DNA of 64,000 nucleotides, from contig NZ_CP134145.1 in the NCBI RefSeq assembly GCF_031583595.1, positions 4,278,001 to 4,342,000 of the forward strand, in the 5' to 3' direction. The translations under genes were made by a program, and so were the position numbers. Numbering within the stretch: the first letter of the stretch is position 1; each line of letters opens with the position of its first letter. The DNA comes from Thalassotalea psychrophila (GTDB taxonomy: Bacteria > Pseudomonadota > Gammaproteobacteria > Enterobacterales > Alteromonadaceae). The notes under the pieces were generated by a model, which did no database searches, had not been told where the DNA came from, and saw only the letters and a program-made list of their open reading frames with translations. Below are positions 8,446 to 19,019 of this stretch, one piece after another.

Positions 8446-10887
8446 TTATGAATGAAGGATACTTTGTAGTACATCAGGTTCAATTAAGTGTACTAAGGTT
8501 TCATTCAATTCGGTTAAACGAGCAGTAGCAACAAAACAACCACTATCATCTGATTCAATATATCCATACTCACGTAATGCATTTACTACTGCTGCCTGCG
8601 CTTTTCTATCGATAAACTCAGGGGCATTAATATTATGCAGTTTAGACATACGCTTGGCTAATGTTGTTGCATCAGACTCAAGCGATGAACGGCTGATTGG
8701 CGCAGCTTGTTTAATAATATTTAAGACAATGGTGTAGCGTTGTACGGTTTCGCTAATACATGCTGACATTAAATTAAGCATATAGGCGGTGTCACATTCT
8801 TCATTAATAGACCAGTAACCCGCCTTACTTAATTTAATTAGCCCTTGAGTTTGCAAGGCCGCTAAAATAGATTCTGTTTGCTCAACAATATCGTCATGGC
8901 TTTGCCATAAATAAAGCTCAGCTTTAATCAACTGGGCAAGTTGCTCTACTTTATTGTCAATTTCGTCTGTGCTTAATTTGTCGTAAGTTCGTAATAATCG
9001 ACAAACAACAGACGGCAACATATAGGCATGAATAATATTATTACGGTAATAGCTCATTTCTAAACATGCTTGTTCTGACAGTGAAATAATTTGCCCTAGT
9101 TCATCATCAGTAACATCGACTTTATTCAATCGAATGACTGAATCAACCAACTCTTTACCCGATTCTTCAGGGATATAAATATCACTACTAAATGGTGCTG
9201 AACGTTGCAATTGAATGAAGAAATCTAACTGTTCTTCTAATTCTTTGCGAGTTAATGCATTATTTTCTGCGGATAATAAAATAAGTGCCGTTAAGGTAAC
9301 AGAGTTAAGCGCAACCGCTTTGTTAATTTCAGTCATTACCTGATTTGCCATTACGTTAACTACAGGGGTTAACCATTTAGGCTTAGGCGGATCGATAGGG
9401 TCAATACTTTCTCGCCATTCGGGTACTTCTTCATTTAAAAATTCATTAATATTCATTGGCTGGCCAAAGGTGACAAAACCTTTACCGTAATTACGTAATT
9501 TACGAATTGCTTTAATTATGCCAAATATCGATTCTTTTTGTTTTGAGCTGCCTTTTAATTCTTTGTGGTAACTTGCCACTTCCATAACGTGCTCATAGCC
9601 AATATAAACTGGCACTAACGTTAACGGTCTATCGATACCTTTAAGCATGCTTTGTACTGTCATAGACAACATACCGGTTTTTGGCTGCAATAAACGACCA
9701 GTACGGCTACGCCCACCTTCAGTATAATATTTCACCGAGTAACCACGATTGAATAATAAGCCTAAGTATTCACGGAAGATAGTTGAATATAAACGATTTC
9801 CTCCAAAGCTACGGCGAATGAAAAATGCACCGGCTTTACGAAAAATTGGACCTGCAGGCCAAAAATTTAGATTAATACCTGCAGCAATTCTTGGCGTCAC
9901 TAACCCTTGATGGTAAATAACATAGGTAAGCAATAAATAATCCATGTGTGAGCGATGACAAGGCACATAAATTATCTCATGCCCCTCTTGCGATAGCGTA
10001 CGTAAGCGATCTGCATTTTGCACTTTTATGCCATCGTATAAACGATTCCACAGCCAACCTAAAATGCGTTCACCTAAGCGGATCACCGTTTGACGGTAAT
10101 CAGCAGAAATTTCTTTCATCATGCCAAGAGCTTTTTTCTTCACTTCAGCTTCGCTAACATTTTTAGATTTAGCTTCGTCTGTTATCAGTCGTTTAATCGC
10201 AGGATTCGCAAATAATGCGGTGAACATTTGCTGGCGATCCATCAAACGTGGCCCTGTAGCCGCTATAGTTTGACGGTGAAAATGAATACGAGCCATACGG
10301 ATCAATTTACGAGCAGCAACCTTGTCACTACCTTGAGTTTCTACCATTTCTCTAAAAGATACAGCGGCACTAAAGCGAGCTAAGGTATCTCTACCTAAAA
10401 AAATCACCATCCAAAACTTACGAAACATACTTGGTGACGTTTCATCGGCTAGAACATCCCCCATATTAGCTTTTTGTTTGACCGGCGCTCGGCCCCACAA
10501 TAAATTTACTGGAATTAATTTCGCATTTTTTGTGACGTTACTTTCATGCTCTTTTAATAACGCTAAGCCTTGAGAAAGAGCTTTAGTTTGGCTTCTTGTG
10601 ATCCAGGGAATAATTGAACTAGGTTTTTCAAGACAAATGCAACGGTTCATTGATTGACCGTTTACCTGAACAGTTTCAAGAGGGTCAGGCATATTAAGTT
10701 TCTTACAGGCCATTTGCAGAGCAATTAAATCACTAGCCGATTGATATCTTACGATATAAAAAACATCTTTATTATCGCCTAGTTCAAGTGCCTCAACGTT
10801 ATCAGGGATAATTTTGCAACGCACTAATAAACGTACAGGCCAAGATAGTAAAAAGTAAAACAATGCTCTCATGGGTATAAAACTCAA
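8446..10887 (-). CDS. plsB: glycerol-3-phosphate 1-O-acyltransferase
   Basis: At 813 residues this is close to E. coli PlsB (807). It carries the acyltransferase block I motif CHRSHMDYLLL near residue 307 (the His and Asp are the catalytic pair), followed by block II (GAFFIRRSFGGNRLYS), block III (YYTEGGRSRTGRLL) and block IV (TLVPVYIGYE). The enzyme sits at the inner membrane and acylates sn-glycerol-3-phosphate with acyl-ACP or acyl-CoA, the first step of phospholipid synthesis. It is divergent from the large lipoprotein gene at 11212. No oddities are seen. Confidence 0.96.
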   Translation of the reverse strand: MSFIPMRALFYFLLSWPVRLLVRCKIIPDNVEALELGDNKDVFYIVRYQSASDLIALQMACKKLNMPDPLETVQVNGQSMNRCICLEKPSSIIPWITRSQTKALSQGLALLKEHESNVTKNAKLIPVNLLWGRAPVKQKANMGDVLADETSPSMFRKFWMVIFLGRDTLARFSAAVSFREMVETQGSDKVAARKLIRMARIHFHRQTIAATGPRLMDRQQMFTALFANPAIKRLITDEAKSKNVSEAEVKKKALGMMKEISADYRQTVIRLGERILGWLWNRLYDGIKVQNADRLRTLSQEGHEIIYVPCHRSHMDYLLLTYVIYHQGLVTPRIAAGINLNFWPAGPIFRKAGAFFIRRSFGGNRLYSTIFREYLGLLFNRGYSVKYYTEGGRSRTGRLLQPKTGMLSMTVQSMLKGIDRPLTLVPVYIGYEHVMEVASYHKELKGSSKQKESIFGIIKAIRKLRNYGKGFVTFGQPMNINEFLNEEVPEWRESIDPIDPPKPKWLTPVVNVMANQVMTEINKAVALNSVTLTALILLSAENNALTRKELEEQLDFFIQLQRSAPFSSDIYIPEESGKELVDSVIRLNKVDVTDDELGQIISLSEQACLEMSYYRNNIIHAYMLPSVVCRLLRTYDKLSTDEIDNKVEQLAQLIKAELYLWQSHDDIVEQTESILAALQTQGLIKLSKAGYWSINEECDTAYMLNLMSACISETVQRYTIVLNIIKQAAPISRSSLESDATTLAKRMSKLHNINAPEFIDRKAQAAVVNALREYGYIESDDSGCFVATARLTELNETLVHLIEPDVLQSILHS

Positions 10888-11211
10888 GATAAATAGTAAA
10901 AGTTTAGAATTATCGTAATTCTAGCATTAATGACGCAAGTTGTTCTATAGAGAGCACTTTTTAAGCAAAAAAAGATAACAAAGATAATGAGAAAAATTAA
11001 GCGAGTTTTATAACCAGACTTAACAAGCGAACAGCTTAAAACTACTTGTAGCGCAATAACTTAACCAACATAAAATCAACATAGTGATAACACTTTATTT
11101 ATAATTACAATTCTTATACTATTGTACAAAAATAAAATCACATGGATGTTGTAGCCTTTAGTAAAGCCTCAAGCAATTCCTAATAAAAAAATAAAAACAT
11201 TGGAAAAACAC
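10888..11211. other. divergent plsB / lipoprotein intergenic region
   Basis: This AT-rich 324-bp stretch lies between two divergent starts and should hold both promoters. I see no open frame of note, no clear dyad, and no RNA-like structure. A -10-like TATACT occurs near 11115, but no convincing -35 element accompanies it. Confidence 0.4.
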
Positions 11212-14200
11212 ATGAAAAAATTACTGTTGGTAATGTGCTTGATAAGCATAGTAACCGCTTGTGGCGGCGGTGGTTCTTCAGAACCTAAACCAGTCCCTAC
11301 TCCACCTGCCACTACTCCACCTGTAACTTACCAAATAAAAGGTTCTGCAGTTAAAGGAGCGATTGCACATGCTAAAGTTGTTGTTTATCGAGTAGATGTT
11401 AATAAAGATCAATTTAAAGGTTCCAAAGTAAGTGAGGGTATAACTGACAATTTAGGATTACTCTCTGAAGTTTTAATTACAGAGCCTTTAGACAGTGTTT
11501 ACATCTTAGAATTAATCGTAGGTCATGCGACTATTGATTTAAACACCGGTAGAAAACCTTATTTATCAAAATTATCAACCATTGTCAGTAAGGAAGATAT
11601 AGAAGTTGGTCGCTTCATTTCGTTGACGCCATTTACTACAATGGCACTGAATTCAGTTAACGTTGGCGACGTTGATACCGCAACCGAACTTCTTAATAAC
11701 ACTCAGGAAAAATCAAGCGCTATAATTCAACATTTTGGATTTGGTATTGAGGCTGACTTCAATGTATTTTATACGCCTGCGGCTGTATATGAACAACATT
11801 TGGAGAATATCAGTTCAATTGCCGCTTACCGTAAGTCTATTGAGGCATTCGCTGCCTTTATTTATTATATTGAACAAAGTTCTAATTTGAACTCAGATGA
11901 AATTTTACGTGCGCTAGCAGCCGACTTTAATGACAGTGCCCTCGATGGGATTATTGCCGAAAAAGCAACTAATGTCTGGTTGCAGAATGCACCTATAAAT
12001 CACTTACCTGTTCCTAATCTGACTATCGATTCTTCACCTGTAACCGTTGCAAACTTCTTAGAAACCTTTATTGATGAAATTAAAATTACTCATCCAAATT
12101 TTGATTTTGACAAATTAAATATCGATGATGCCCTGTTCATCACTAAAGCACTAGGTGGAGATTTTGATGCCGACGGTTGGCCAGATACAATTGATAGCGA
12201 TGACGATAACGACAATGTATCCGATGAGCTCGATGCATTCCCATTGGATGCAAGTGACTCTATAGATACCGATTTAGACGGAATTGGTAACAACGCCGAC
12301 ACAGATGATGATAATGATGGTGTGTTAGACACAGACGATATATTCCCATTAGATGCTACTGAGTCTGTAGATAACGATCTTGACGGTATTGGCGATAACG
12401 CAGATCTCGATGACGACAACGATAATGTATCCGATGAGATCGATGTCTTTCCATTGGATGCAAGTGATTCTATAGATACCGATTTAGACGGAATTGGTAA
12501 CAACGCCGATACAGATGATGATAATGATGGCGTGTTAGACACAGACGATATATTCCCATTAGATGCGACTGAGTCTGTAGATACCGATATTGACGGTATT
12601 GGAGATAACGCAGATCTCGATGATGATAACGATAATGTGCCTGACGAAGAAGATGTATTTCCAACCGATAAAAACGAATATATTGATACTGATAACGATT
12701 CTATCGGCAACAACGCCGACACAGACGATGACAATGATGGTGTATTAGATACTGACGATATTTTCCCATTGGATGCTAATGAGTCTGCTGATACAGATTT
12801 TGACGGTGTTGGTGACAATGCAGACAACTACCCAACCGATGCTGCATGTTCAGTTTTAAGTGACGGTAATGGCGCTGTTTGTTACTTAACTCTTTTAGCT
12901 TCGAATAATCAAGATATTAGTAAGAAAACGGCAAGTGGTGATGTATTTTTTTATTTAGAGTCATTACATAAAATTGTCGAATTTAGTTTACATAGTGGCC
13001 ATGTAATTAACTTATACAACGTTAGTGATGATGCAAATGTAATAGATATTGCAATCGATGAATCATCAGGCACAATTTATATCGCTTATGATTCAAACAC
13101 AATCACTTACTTAGATGCAGAACAAAACGAACAACCACTCATCACCTTAGATGCACAACTTTACAAGATTGCAGCAGCTGGTAATTACCTAATTGCTAAC
13201 CGTTATCGTGGTTTTGACAGTATCGATTTACAGGGCAACATTATCGACGATGAGTACCATTCTAGTCCGTCTTTAAAAATGCTTTGGGATGAGGGAATTG
13301 GTTTACTTTACTACCTCGACCAAAGCAACTCTAATCGCAGAATTCGAGTACTAGGAGTTGACCAAGAAACTGGACGTATCGTCAGAGACTCAAGTAGCAG
13401 CTATTTCAACCAAGATAGTTCGTTTAAAACAATTGCATTAAAACAAGATGACAACCAATTAATAGTTAGCTCTGGACGAAGTTTTCAAGGTTCTACATTT
13501 TTATCTACGGCCAAAATTGAGGCTAACTTTGCCGATGCCATTTGGCCAAGTAATGATCTTTTAGTCACTATTTCTGAAGATAATGAACAAAGCCTAGTGC
13601 AACGCTACAACTTTGACGGGAATAAGCTTCTTGAGCAAGTATCAATAGCTGGATCGCCCGTATACGTTGGTTATTCAAACAACAATTACCAAGCGTTAAC
13701 GAAAACATCTACGGGTTACCAATGGCATGAAATAGTACCTAGCGACGATAGTGATAACGATGGAGTCCTTAACGTTGAAGATGCTTTTGCTATTGATAAT
13801 TCAGCTTCTATAGATAATGATAAAGATGGTTATCCAGATAGCTGGAACGAAGGCTCTTCACAGCACTTATCAACCACAGGTTTAGTTTTAGATTATTTTC
13901 CTGCCGATCAAACATGTTGGTCTATAGAGCATCAAGATGCAGAAGGTTTGTGTAACTATTCAGCAACTATGGGATATTTCCAACCAAGTAAAATATTTAA
14001 AGATAACGAAAACATATATTTTTACCACCCGTCGGTTAATTACATCTATCGTTGGTCAATGACGTTAAATAAATATCTTAAACCATTGAAAATATCTGGG
14101 TTTGGCGCTTCTACCATTTTACCAACTAATGTTTGGCACGCACCACAAAGTGACCGAATTTACTTAAGTTATAGAAATCACAACAATCTATACAGTGTTG

Positions 14201-17200
14201 CCTACATCGATACCAATCTTGAAGATAATGCCGAGTTAATTACTTTTGTAAATGATTTAGAATCACTACAACGTGTTACTGAAGCTGGTCGTGTAGTTCT
14301 TTTTCATAAATCGTCATACAATACTGACAGTTATGATACCAATGGCAATTATTTAACCACAAGTAATGTTTATTTAAATTATGACCAGCTATATTGGGAC
14401 CCTATTCAAGAACAAGTCGTTATTACTGACTACAGCACGTTAGGAAAAATTTCGGTTGAACAGTTTAGCGGTGAAATCGCAGTAAATACTCAATATAATT
14501 ATAGTTCAGGATCGATAAGTCATGTATCTGCCGACTATAACAACATTCTATTAGCTGATAAAAATATCGTAAATAGCGCATCATTCATCAATTTGGGGCA
14601 ATTAGGAAATTTAGATAGTTTATATCAAAATTATGGTTATAGAGACGCAGCATGGACCAACGAATTTATTGTTACTCTGGATTCAAACCATAGAGATCTT
14701 TCAATTTGGCGTAATGATAACTTTGCTTTTGAAGCGCAGATAGAGCTAGATGAGCGATATGTAAAAGCAATTTATTCTCACAATGGACAGGTCTTTGTTA
14801 TTAGAACTGACTACGGCGAAATCTCAATAGAAAAGCTTACTATTGATGATTTTGATGACGATGGAATGCCAAGTTATTGGGAAGATCAATATGGTCTAAA
14901 TCCATATTTAGCTTTAGATGCATCAACTGACAATGACTTAGATGGATTAACAAATCTTCAAGAATATCAATATGGTACTAACCCAAACTTAGCCGATACT
15001 GATGGGGACAGGCTAAGTGATAATATTGAAATTAACACCCATGGTACTGATCCAAATTTAGCAGACTCCGATCTTGATGGCCTTAGTGACGGTGAAGAGA
15101 TTTTAGATCACAACACTAATGCCAATTCCATAGACTCTGACAATGACGGTCTTTCTGATTTTGAAGAAATTACTACCCACAACACAAATCCATTATTAGC
15201 TGATAGCGATAACGACGGCTTAGATGATTTATGGGAAATAACTTATTCTACTAATCCATTGGTTAATGACGTTAACTCGGATGGTGACCTTGATAACTTA
15301 ACATTATTAGAAGAATTAGCCGCTGGTACAAATCCAAATATTGCAGATTCTGATGGTGATGGCATTAACGATGGCGACGAAGTTAAAGTTTACTTTAGCT
15401 CGCCAATAAACTTCGATACTGATGGTGACAAATTACCTGACGGTTGGGAGCTGAGTTATTCATTTGATTTCATTAGTATCGATAATGCCAACATTGACAG
15501 CGACGACGATAGCTTCAGTAATTATGAAGAGTATATATTTGCATCTGATCCATTAGAGATTAATTCTATACCTGTCGTTGATACATGGTATACGTTTCAA
15601 GGCAATGCAAAACACAATGGACTTGTACCTGTTACAACCGACATCAATAACTTTACATTGCGTTGGTCAAAACAAATTGATAGCCCTCTTAATGAGCTAC
15701 AACAAATAGCTTCTGGCGATGGTAAAGTATTTGTCACAAACTATGCTTATCATTCTGAACATGCATTATTGGCTATAAACAGTCTTAACGGTGTAGAGCT
15801 TTGGCGAGAGGAGTATTATCGCTTACCGGCACTTAATCCTCCGGCATATCATAATGGGCAAGTATATATTCGCTCAAATGGTCATGATGATTCTTATTTA
15901 CGTTCATTTAATAGCGATAGTGGTGAATTAAGTTTTGAAGTTTCGTACTCTGATCAATGGTCAAGACATTACGCGCCAACTCCAAATGACGGAAAAATAT
16001 ATATGCCAAGCGGATATTACGGTGGCGTAGTAGAAGCTGATGCACATACCGGCATACAACAATGGCATATTAATGATTCTTGGGAAAGTAACTGGACTCC
16101 AGCTGTTGATGAAGAGTATGTCTATTACTTTGACAATGGTTTAAAACTAGCCAATAAAAACACCGGTGCGAGCGTCACTCATATTAACGATTACGATATT
16201 GATGGCACAACACCGGTAATTGGCTTAGATAAAGATGCGTATACTATTTATCGAGGTGATTTTTACGCATTTGATTTGCGCACCAAGTCAGTTAAATGGA
16301 TGTTAGAGTCTCAATTTAGCTATACACCTGCGGTAGGTATTGATGCAGTGTATGGTATTAACAATCGACAATTACAGGCCTTAAATAAAAGTAATGGCCA
16401 ACTATTATGGTCTTCAAACTTAAATAAATATCTTACAAATAACATCGTTATTAGCCGTGAATTAGCGTTTGTTGCCAGCGACACGGAAACGTTTGCATTG
16501 TCACTTACAAACGGCCAACAAGTTTGGTCATATCCTGTAGGTGGCCAATTATCTATCAGTGAAGGGGCATTATTTATCGCGTCAGAAGATGGTCAATTGG
16601 TTGCGATAAACATTGACGGCGATAGCGATAATGATGGTATTAACGATTGGTGGGAAGACCGTTTTGGCTTGGATAAAAACAACGTTGATGATGCCATATT
16701 AGACCTAGATAGCGATGGTCTTACTAATATTGAAGAATACACGCTGGCAACTGATCCAAATGTTGAAGATACCGACTCTGACGGTTTAAGTGACTTCGAA
16801 GAATATACAACGTATCGATCAAACCCTTTATCTAACGACACCGATGCTGATGGTATGGATGATTTATGGGAAGTTAATAATGGCCTAAATCTTCTTGATG
16901 CTACCGACAAAGATTTAGATGCAGATGTTGATTCATTAACCAATATTGAAGAGTACATTGAAGCAACTGATCCAAATGATCCATTGTCACTGCCTAGCAT
17001 TATTGGCGATCTAGATGTGTCTTTTGAAGATCAACTGCTGCCAAGCGATTGGTCCGTTGTCAGCAATGATGGCATATGGAGTATTAACAATGCCATTGCA
17101 TCAGACGGTGACTATAGCTTGCAACTTGGTAATACCACACAATTAAATATTAGTGGATTCTTCCACGGCAATAATATTTCTATTGATGCCACAGCACTAT

Positions 17201-18948
17201 GCCGATATTCATCTAACGTTTCCATTTCTATTGACGGCGATGAAGTTATGGATATTGCATTAGCGGAAGAGTGGCAATCATTTGACTTTAAAGTGCAGCG
17301 CGGCACTCACACAGTAACTATCGATGTTGATGCAGAGTGTGGGATCAGCTTGGACAACATTGTGATTAGCGAGTTACAAAATATCTTGTTAACCGATACC
17401 CACTTTGTTACTTCGTATAACCAGAAGTTGAATTTTTTCAATTACGATAATGAACTTGTTGATACCGTTGCTATTCCACAAATTCAATACGACGCAAGAG
17501 ATTTAAAAGTGTTAGGTGACGGCAGGATTGTTGTTTATAACGGCGTATTTGCACCTGGAATGTCAATTTACAATCCACAACACCATAGTTGGACAACCTT
17601 TCATCACCTTGGTTGGGGAACAGTAAATAATGGCACTTACGGTGGCATAGATGGTTTTAATAATTATGTATATGTTACCGATATGCAAATTTCTGGCAGT
17701 ACCTCTCAAGGTGTTGTTAGATTTAATCTTAGTACCGGATTATCAGAGCACTTTAGCGGTCAAAATAATATCGATTTAACCATTGGTAAAGACAACTTGC
17801 TTTATACCTATGATGGTTACAATGTACGCAGTTATAATCCTGAATCGATGGCTGAAATTAAAACAATCACAACCCTTAATGGTCGCTCAATTTCAGTTAA
17901 AGCTAATGGTGATATTTATGTTGCAACATGGAATGGGGACATCTATCGATATGATACTGATGGCAACCAACTAGATACGCTAACCTTATCAGACAATAAT
18001 ATTAACGGTAGTTTTTACGATATTAATATTGATAGTAATGGCACATTCTTGCTTTCTAATCGCAATGGCCAAGTGATTCGTATTGATGATCTACTTACTA
18101 GCTTTGAAATAGTTAAAGATAACTACAATGCTGACTTTATTAGCATAGTACCTTTAGTCGATGAAGATGCTGATGGTATGCCTTTATGGTGGGAAAATCG
18201 CCATGGTTTCTCTGATCAAGATGCAAACGATGCTGTATTGGATCTAGATAACGATCTAGTTGTTAATTTGGATGAATACTTAAATGAAAGCGATCCAAGT
18301 TTAACGGACAGTGATATTGATGGTTTGTCAGATCACCTAGAAATTGTGACCTATTTAACCAATCCTGTTGTGGCAGACACTGACGAAGATGGCCTGCTAG
18401 ATGGTGCTGAAGTTAATGAACATTTCACCAACCCTTTGCTTATAGATAGTGATAGTGATGGATTTAGTGATACTAGTGAAGTTCTACAATATGAAACCGA
18501 TCCAAATGATATAAACTCATTTCCAGAGGCAATAACATCTTTGACCGAGTCATTTGAAGATCTAAGCTATATTGGCCTTTGGCAAGAAGGACAAGAAAGC
18601 AATGCAAGCTGGGCACAAAGCAGCATGAGATCTTCTGCTGGAAGCTATAGCTTGAAATCTGGCGATATAGACGACAGCCAAAAAAGTAGTGTGGTGTATT
18701 CAAGTTTGATGAGTGCCGGCACATTCTCATTTCAAGCGATGGTTAGTTCAGAGTCCTGTTGTGACAAACTGTACTTTTATTTAGATGGTGTACAACAGCA
18801 AATTTTCACTAATAACACATCATGGCAATCTTATAGTATTGCCATTAGTAGTGGTGAACATATATTTGAATGGCGTTATAAAAAGGATGGTAGTGTCAGC
18901 AGAGATGATGATGCCGCATATATTGACGATATATCATTCGTTCAATAA
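11212..18948 (+). CDS. giant lipoprotein with thrombospondin type 3 repeats and propeller domains
   Basis: The ATG at 11212 (GGA 7 bp upstream) gives 2578 residues with a lipoprotein signal, MKKLLLVMCLISIVTAC-GGGGSS. A helical region (about 90-310) follows. Calcium-binding thrombospondin type 3 repeats (DxDxDGxxD) occur at about residues 330-540, 1210-1450, 1800-1930 and 2315-2440. Between them are beta-propeller-like stretches; 1457-1800 looks like PQQ-type repeats (VELWREEYY, GIQQWHINDSW, GQLLWSSNL). Two similar jelly-roll-like domains lie at about 1935-2065 and 2440-2578 and may bind carbohydrate or surfaces. It probably reaches the outer-membrane surface as a calcium-stiffened adhesin or binding protein; function unproven. 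The first repeat block contains nearly identical 210-bp DNA units. Confidence 0.85.
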   Translation: MKKLLLVMCLISIVTACGGGGSSEPKPVPTPPATTPPVTYQIKGSAVKGAIAHAKVVVYRVDVNKDQFKGSKVSEGITDNLGLLSEVLITEPLDSVYILELIVGHATIDLNTGRKPYLSKLSTIVSKEDIEVGRFISLTPFTTMALNSVNVGDVDTATELLNNTQEKSSAIIQHFGFGIEADFNVFYTPAAVYEQHLENISSIAAYRKSIEAFAAFIYYIEQSSNLNSDEILRALAADFNDSALDGIIAEKATNVWLQNAPINHLPVPNLTIDSSPVTVANFLETFIDEIKITHPNFDFDKLNIDDALFITKALGGDFDADGWPDTIDSDDDNDNVSDELDAFPLDASDSIDTDLDGIGNNADTDDDNDGVLDTDDIFPLDATESVDNDLDGIGDNADLDDDNDNVSDEIDVFPLDASDSIDTDLDGIGNNADTDDDNDGVLDTDDIFPLDATESVDTDIDGIGDNADLDDDNDNVPDEEDVFPTDKNEYIDTDNDSIGNNADTDDDNDGVLDTDDIFPLDANESADTDFDGVGDNADNYPTDAACSVLSDGNGAVCYLTLLASNNQDISKKTASGDVFFYLESLHKIVEFSLHSGHVINLYNVSDDANVIDIAIDESSGTIYIAYDSNTITYLDAEQNEQPLITLDAQLYKIAAAGNYLIANRYRGFDSIDLQGNIIDDEYHSSPSLKMLWDEGIGLLYYLDQSNSNRRIRVLGVDQETGRIVRDSSSSYFNQDSSFKTIALKQDDNQLIVSSGRSFQGSTFLSTAKIEANFADAIWPSNDLLVTISEDNEQSLVQRYNFDGNKLLEQVSIAGSPVYVGYSNNNYQALTKTSTGYQWHEIVPSDDSDNDGVLNVEDAFAIDNSASIDNDKDGYPDSWNEGSSQHLSTTGLVLDYFPADQTCWSIEHQDAEGLCNYSATMGYFQPSKIFKDNENIYFYHPSVNYIYRWSMTLNKYLKPLKISGFGASTILPTNVWHAPQSDRIYLSYRNHNNLYSVAYIDTNLEDNAELITFVNDLESLQRVTEAGRVVLFHKSSYNTDSYDTNGNYLTTSNVYLNYDQLYWDPIQEQVVITDYSTLGKISVEQFSGEIAVNTQYNYSSGSISHVSADYNNILLADKNIVNSASFINLGQLGNLDSLYQNYGYRDAAWTNEFIVTLDSNHRDLSIWRNDNFAFEAQIELDERYVKAIYSHNGQVFVIRTDYGEISIEKLTIDDFDDDGMPSYWEDQYGLNPYLALDASTDNDLDGLTNLQEYQYGTNPNLADTDGDRLSDNIEINTHGTDPNLADSDLDGLSDGEEILDHNTNANSIDSDNDGLSDFEEITTHNTNPLLADSDNDGLDDLWEITYSTNPLVNDVNSDGDLDNLTLLEELAAGTNPNIADSDGDGINDGDEVKVYFSSPINFDTDGDKLPDGWELSYSFDFISIDNANIDSDDDSFSNYEEYIFASDPLEINSIPVVDTWYTFQGNAKHNGLVPVTTDINNFTLRWSKQIDSPLNELQQIASGDGKVFVTNYAYHSEHALLAINSLNGVELWREEYYRLPALNPPAYHNGQVYIRSNGHDDSYLRSFNSDSGELSFEVSYSDQWSRHYAPTPNDGKIYMPSGYYGGVVEADAHTGIQQWHINDSWESNWTPAVDEEYVYYFDNGLKLANKNTGASVTHINDYDIDGTTPVIGLDKDAYTIYRGDFYAFDLRTKSVKWMLESQFSYTPAVGIDAVYGINNRQLQALNKSNGQLLWSSNLNKYLTNNIVISRELAFVASDTETFALSLTNGQQVWSYPVGGQLSISEGALFIASEDGQLVAINIDGDSDNDGINDWWEDRFGLDKNNVDDAILDLDSDGLTNIEEYTLATDPNVEDTDSDGLSDFEEYTTYRSNPLSNDTDADGMDDLWEVNNGLNLLDATDKDLDADVDSLTNIEEYIEATDPNDPLSLPSIIGDLDVSFEDQLLPSDWSVVSNDGIWSINNAIASDGDYSLQLGNTTQLNISGFFHGNNISIDATALCRYSSNVSISIDGDEVMDIALAEEWQSFDFKVQRGTHTVTIDVDAECGISLDNIVISELQNILLTDTHFVTSYNQKLNFFNYDNELVDTVAIPQIQYDARDLKVLGDGRIVVYNGVFAPGMSIYNPQHHSWTTFHHLGWGTVNNGTYGGIDGFNNYVYVTDMQISGSTSQGVVRFNLSTGLSEHFSGQNNIDLTIGKDNLLYTYDGYNVRSYNPESMAEIKTITTLNGRSISVKANGDIYVATWNGDIYRYDTDGNQLDTLTLSDNNINGSFYDINIDSNGTFLLSNRNGQVIRIDDLLTSFEIVKDNYNADFISIVPLVDEDADGMPLWWENRHGFSDQDANDAVLDLDNDLVVNLDEYLNESDPSLTDSDIDGLSDHLEIVTYLTNPVVADTDEDGLLDGAEVNEHFTNPLLIDSDSDGFSDTSEVLQYETDPNDINSFPEAITSLTESFEDLSYIGLWQEGQESNASWAQSSMRSSAGSYSLKSGDIDDSQKSSVVYSSLMSAGTFSFQAMVSSESCCDKLYFYLDGVQQQIFTNNTSWQSYSIAISSGEHIFEWRYKKDGSVSRDDDAAYIDDISFVQ
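12199..12828 (+). repeat. three tandem 210-bp units encoding TSP3 pairs
   Basis: Units run 12199-12408, 12409-12618 and 12619-12828. Each encodes 70 residues: a 35-residue DDDNDNV..FP..D half and a 35-residue DDDNDGVLDTDDIFPLDA half. Units 1 and 2 are nearly identical in DNA, while unit 3 has diverged. This suggests recent duplication or gene conversion inside the reading frame, and the copy number may vary between strains. Confidence 0.9.
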
Positions 18949-18959
18949 CAAGTTAATTT

Positions 18960-18983
18960 AGGCCTGCAATTGCAGGCCTTTTT
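18960..18983 (+). terminator. terminator between convergent genes
   Basis: A perfect 20-bp palindrome, AGGCCTGCAATTGCAGGCCT (18960-18979), is followed by a T run, 11 bp after the stop of the giant lipoprotein gene. It fits rho-independent termination on the plus strand. Being palindromic, it may also act for the convergent serine hydrolase gene, although the reverse side has a poorer U tract. Confidence 0.85.
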
Positions 18984-19019
18984 ATTGTTATCTATCCTCA
19001 ACGTATGCAAGTTGTGATA

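Noticed and set aside
12090..12827. Long leftward Ser-rich open frame opposite the TSP3 repeats
   Set aside because: It is the complement of Asp-codon-rich repeats (GAT/GAC read as ATC/GTC with TCx), which removes stops. It has no ribosome-binding site and lies inside a clearly real gene.
12199..12828. CRISPR-like spacing of repeats
   Set aside because: The repeats are contiguous, in frame and encode protein; there are no spacers and no cas genes.
16593..17000. Leftward Ser-rich open frame within the giant lipoprotein gene
   Set aside because: Same cause as above, over the third TSP3 block.
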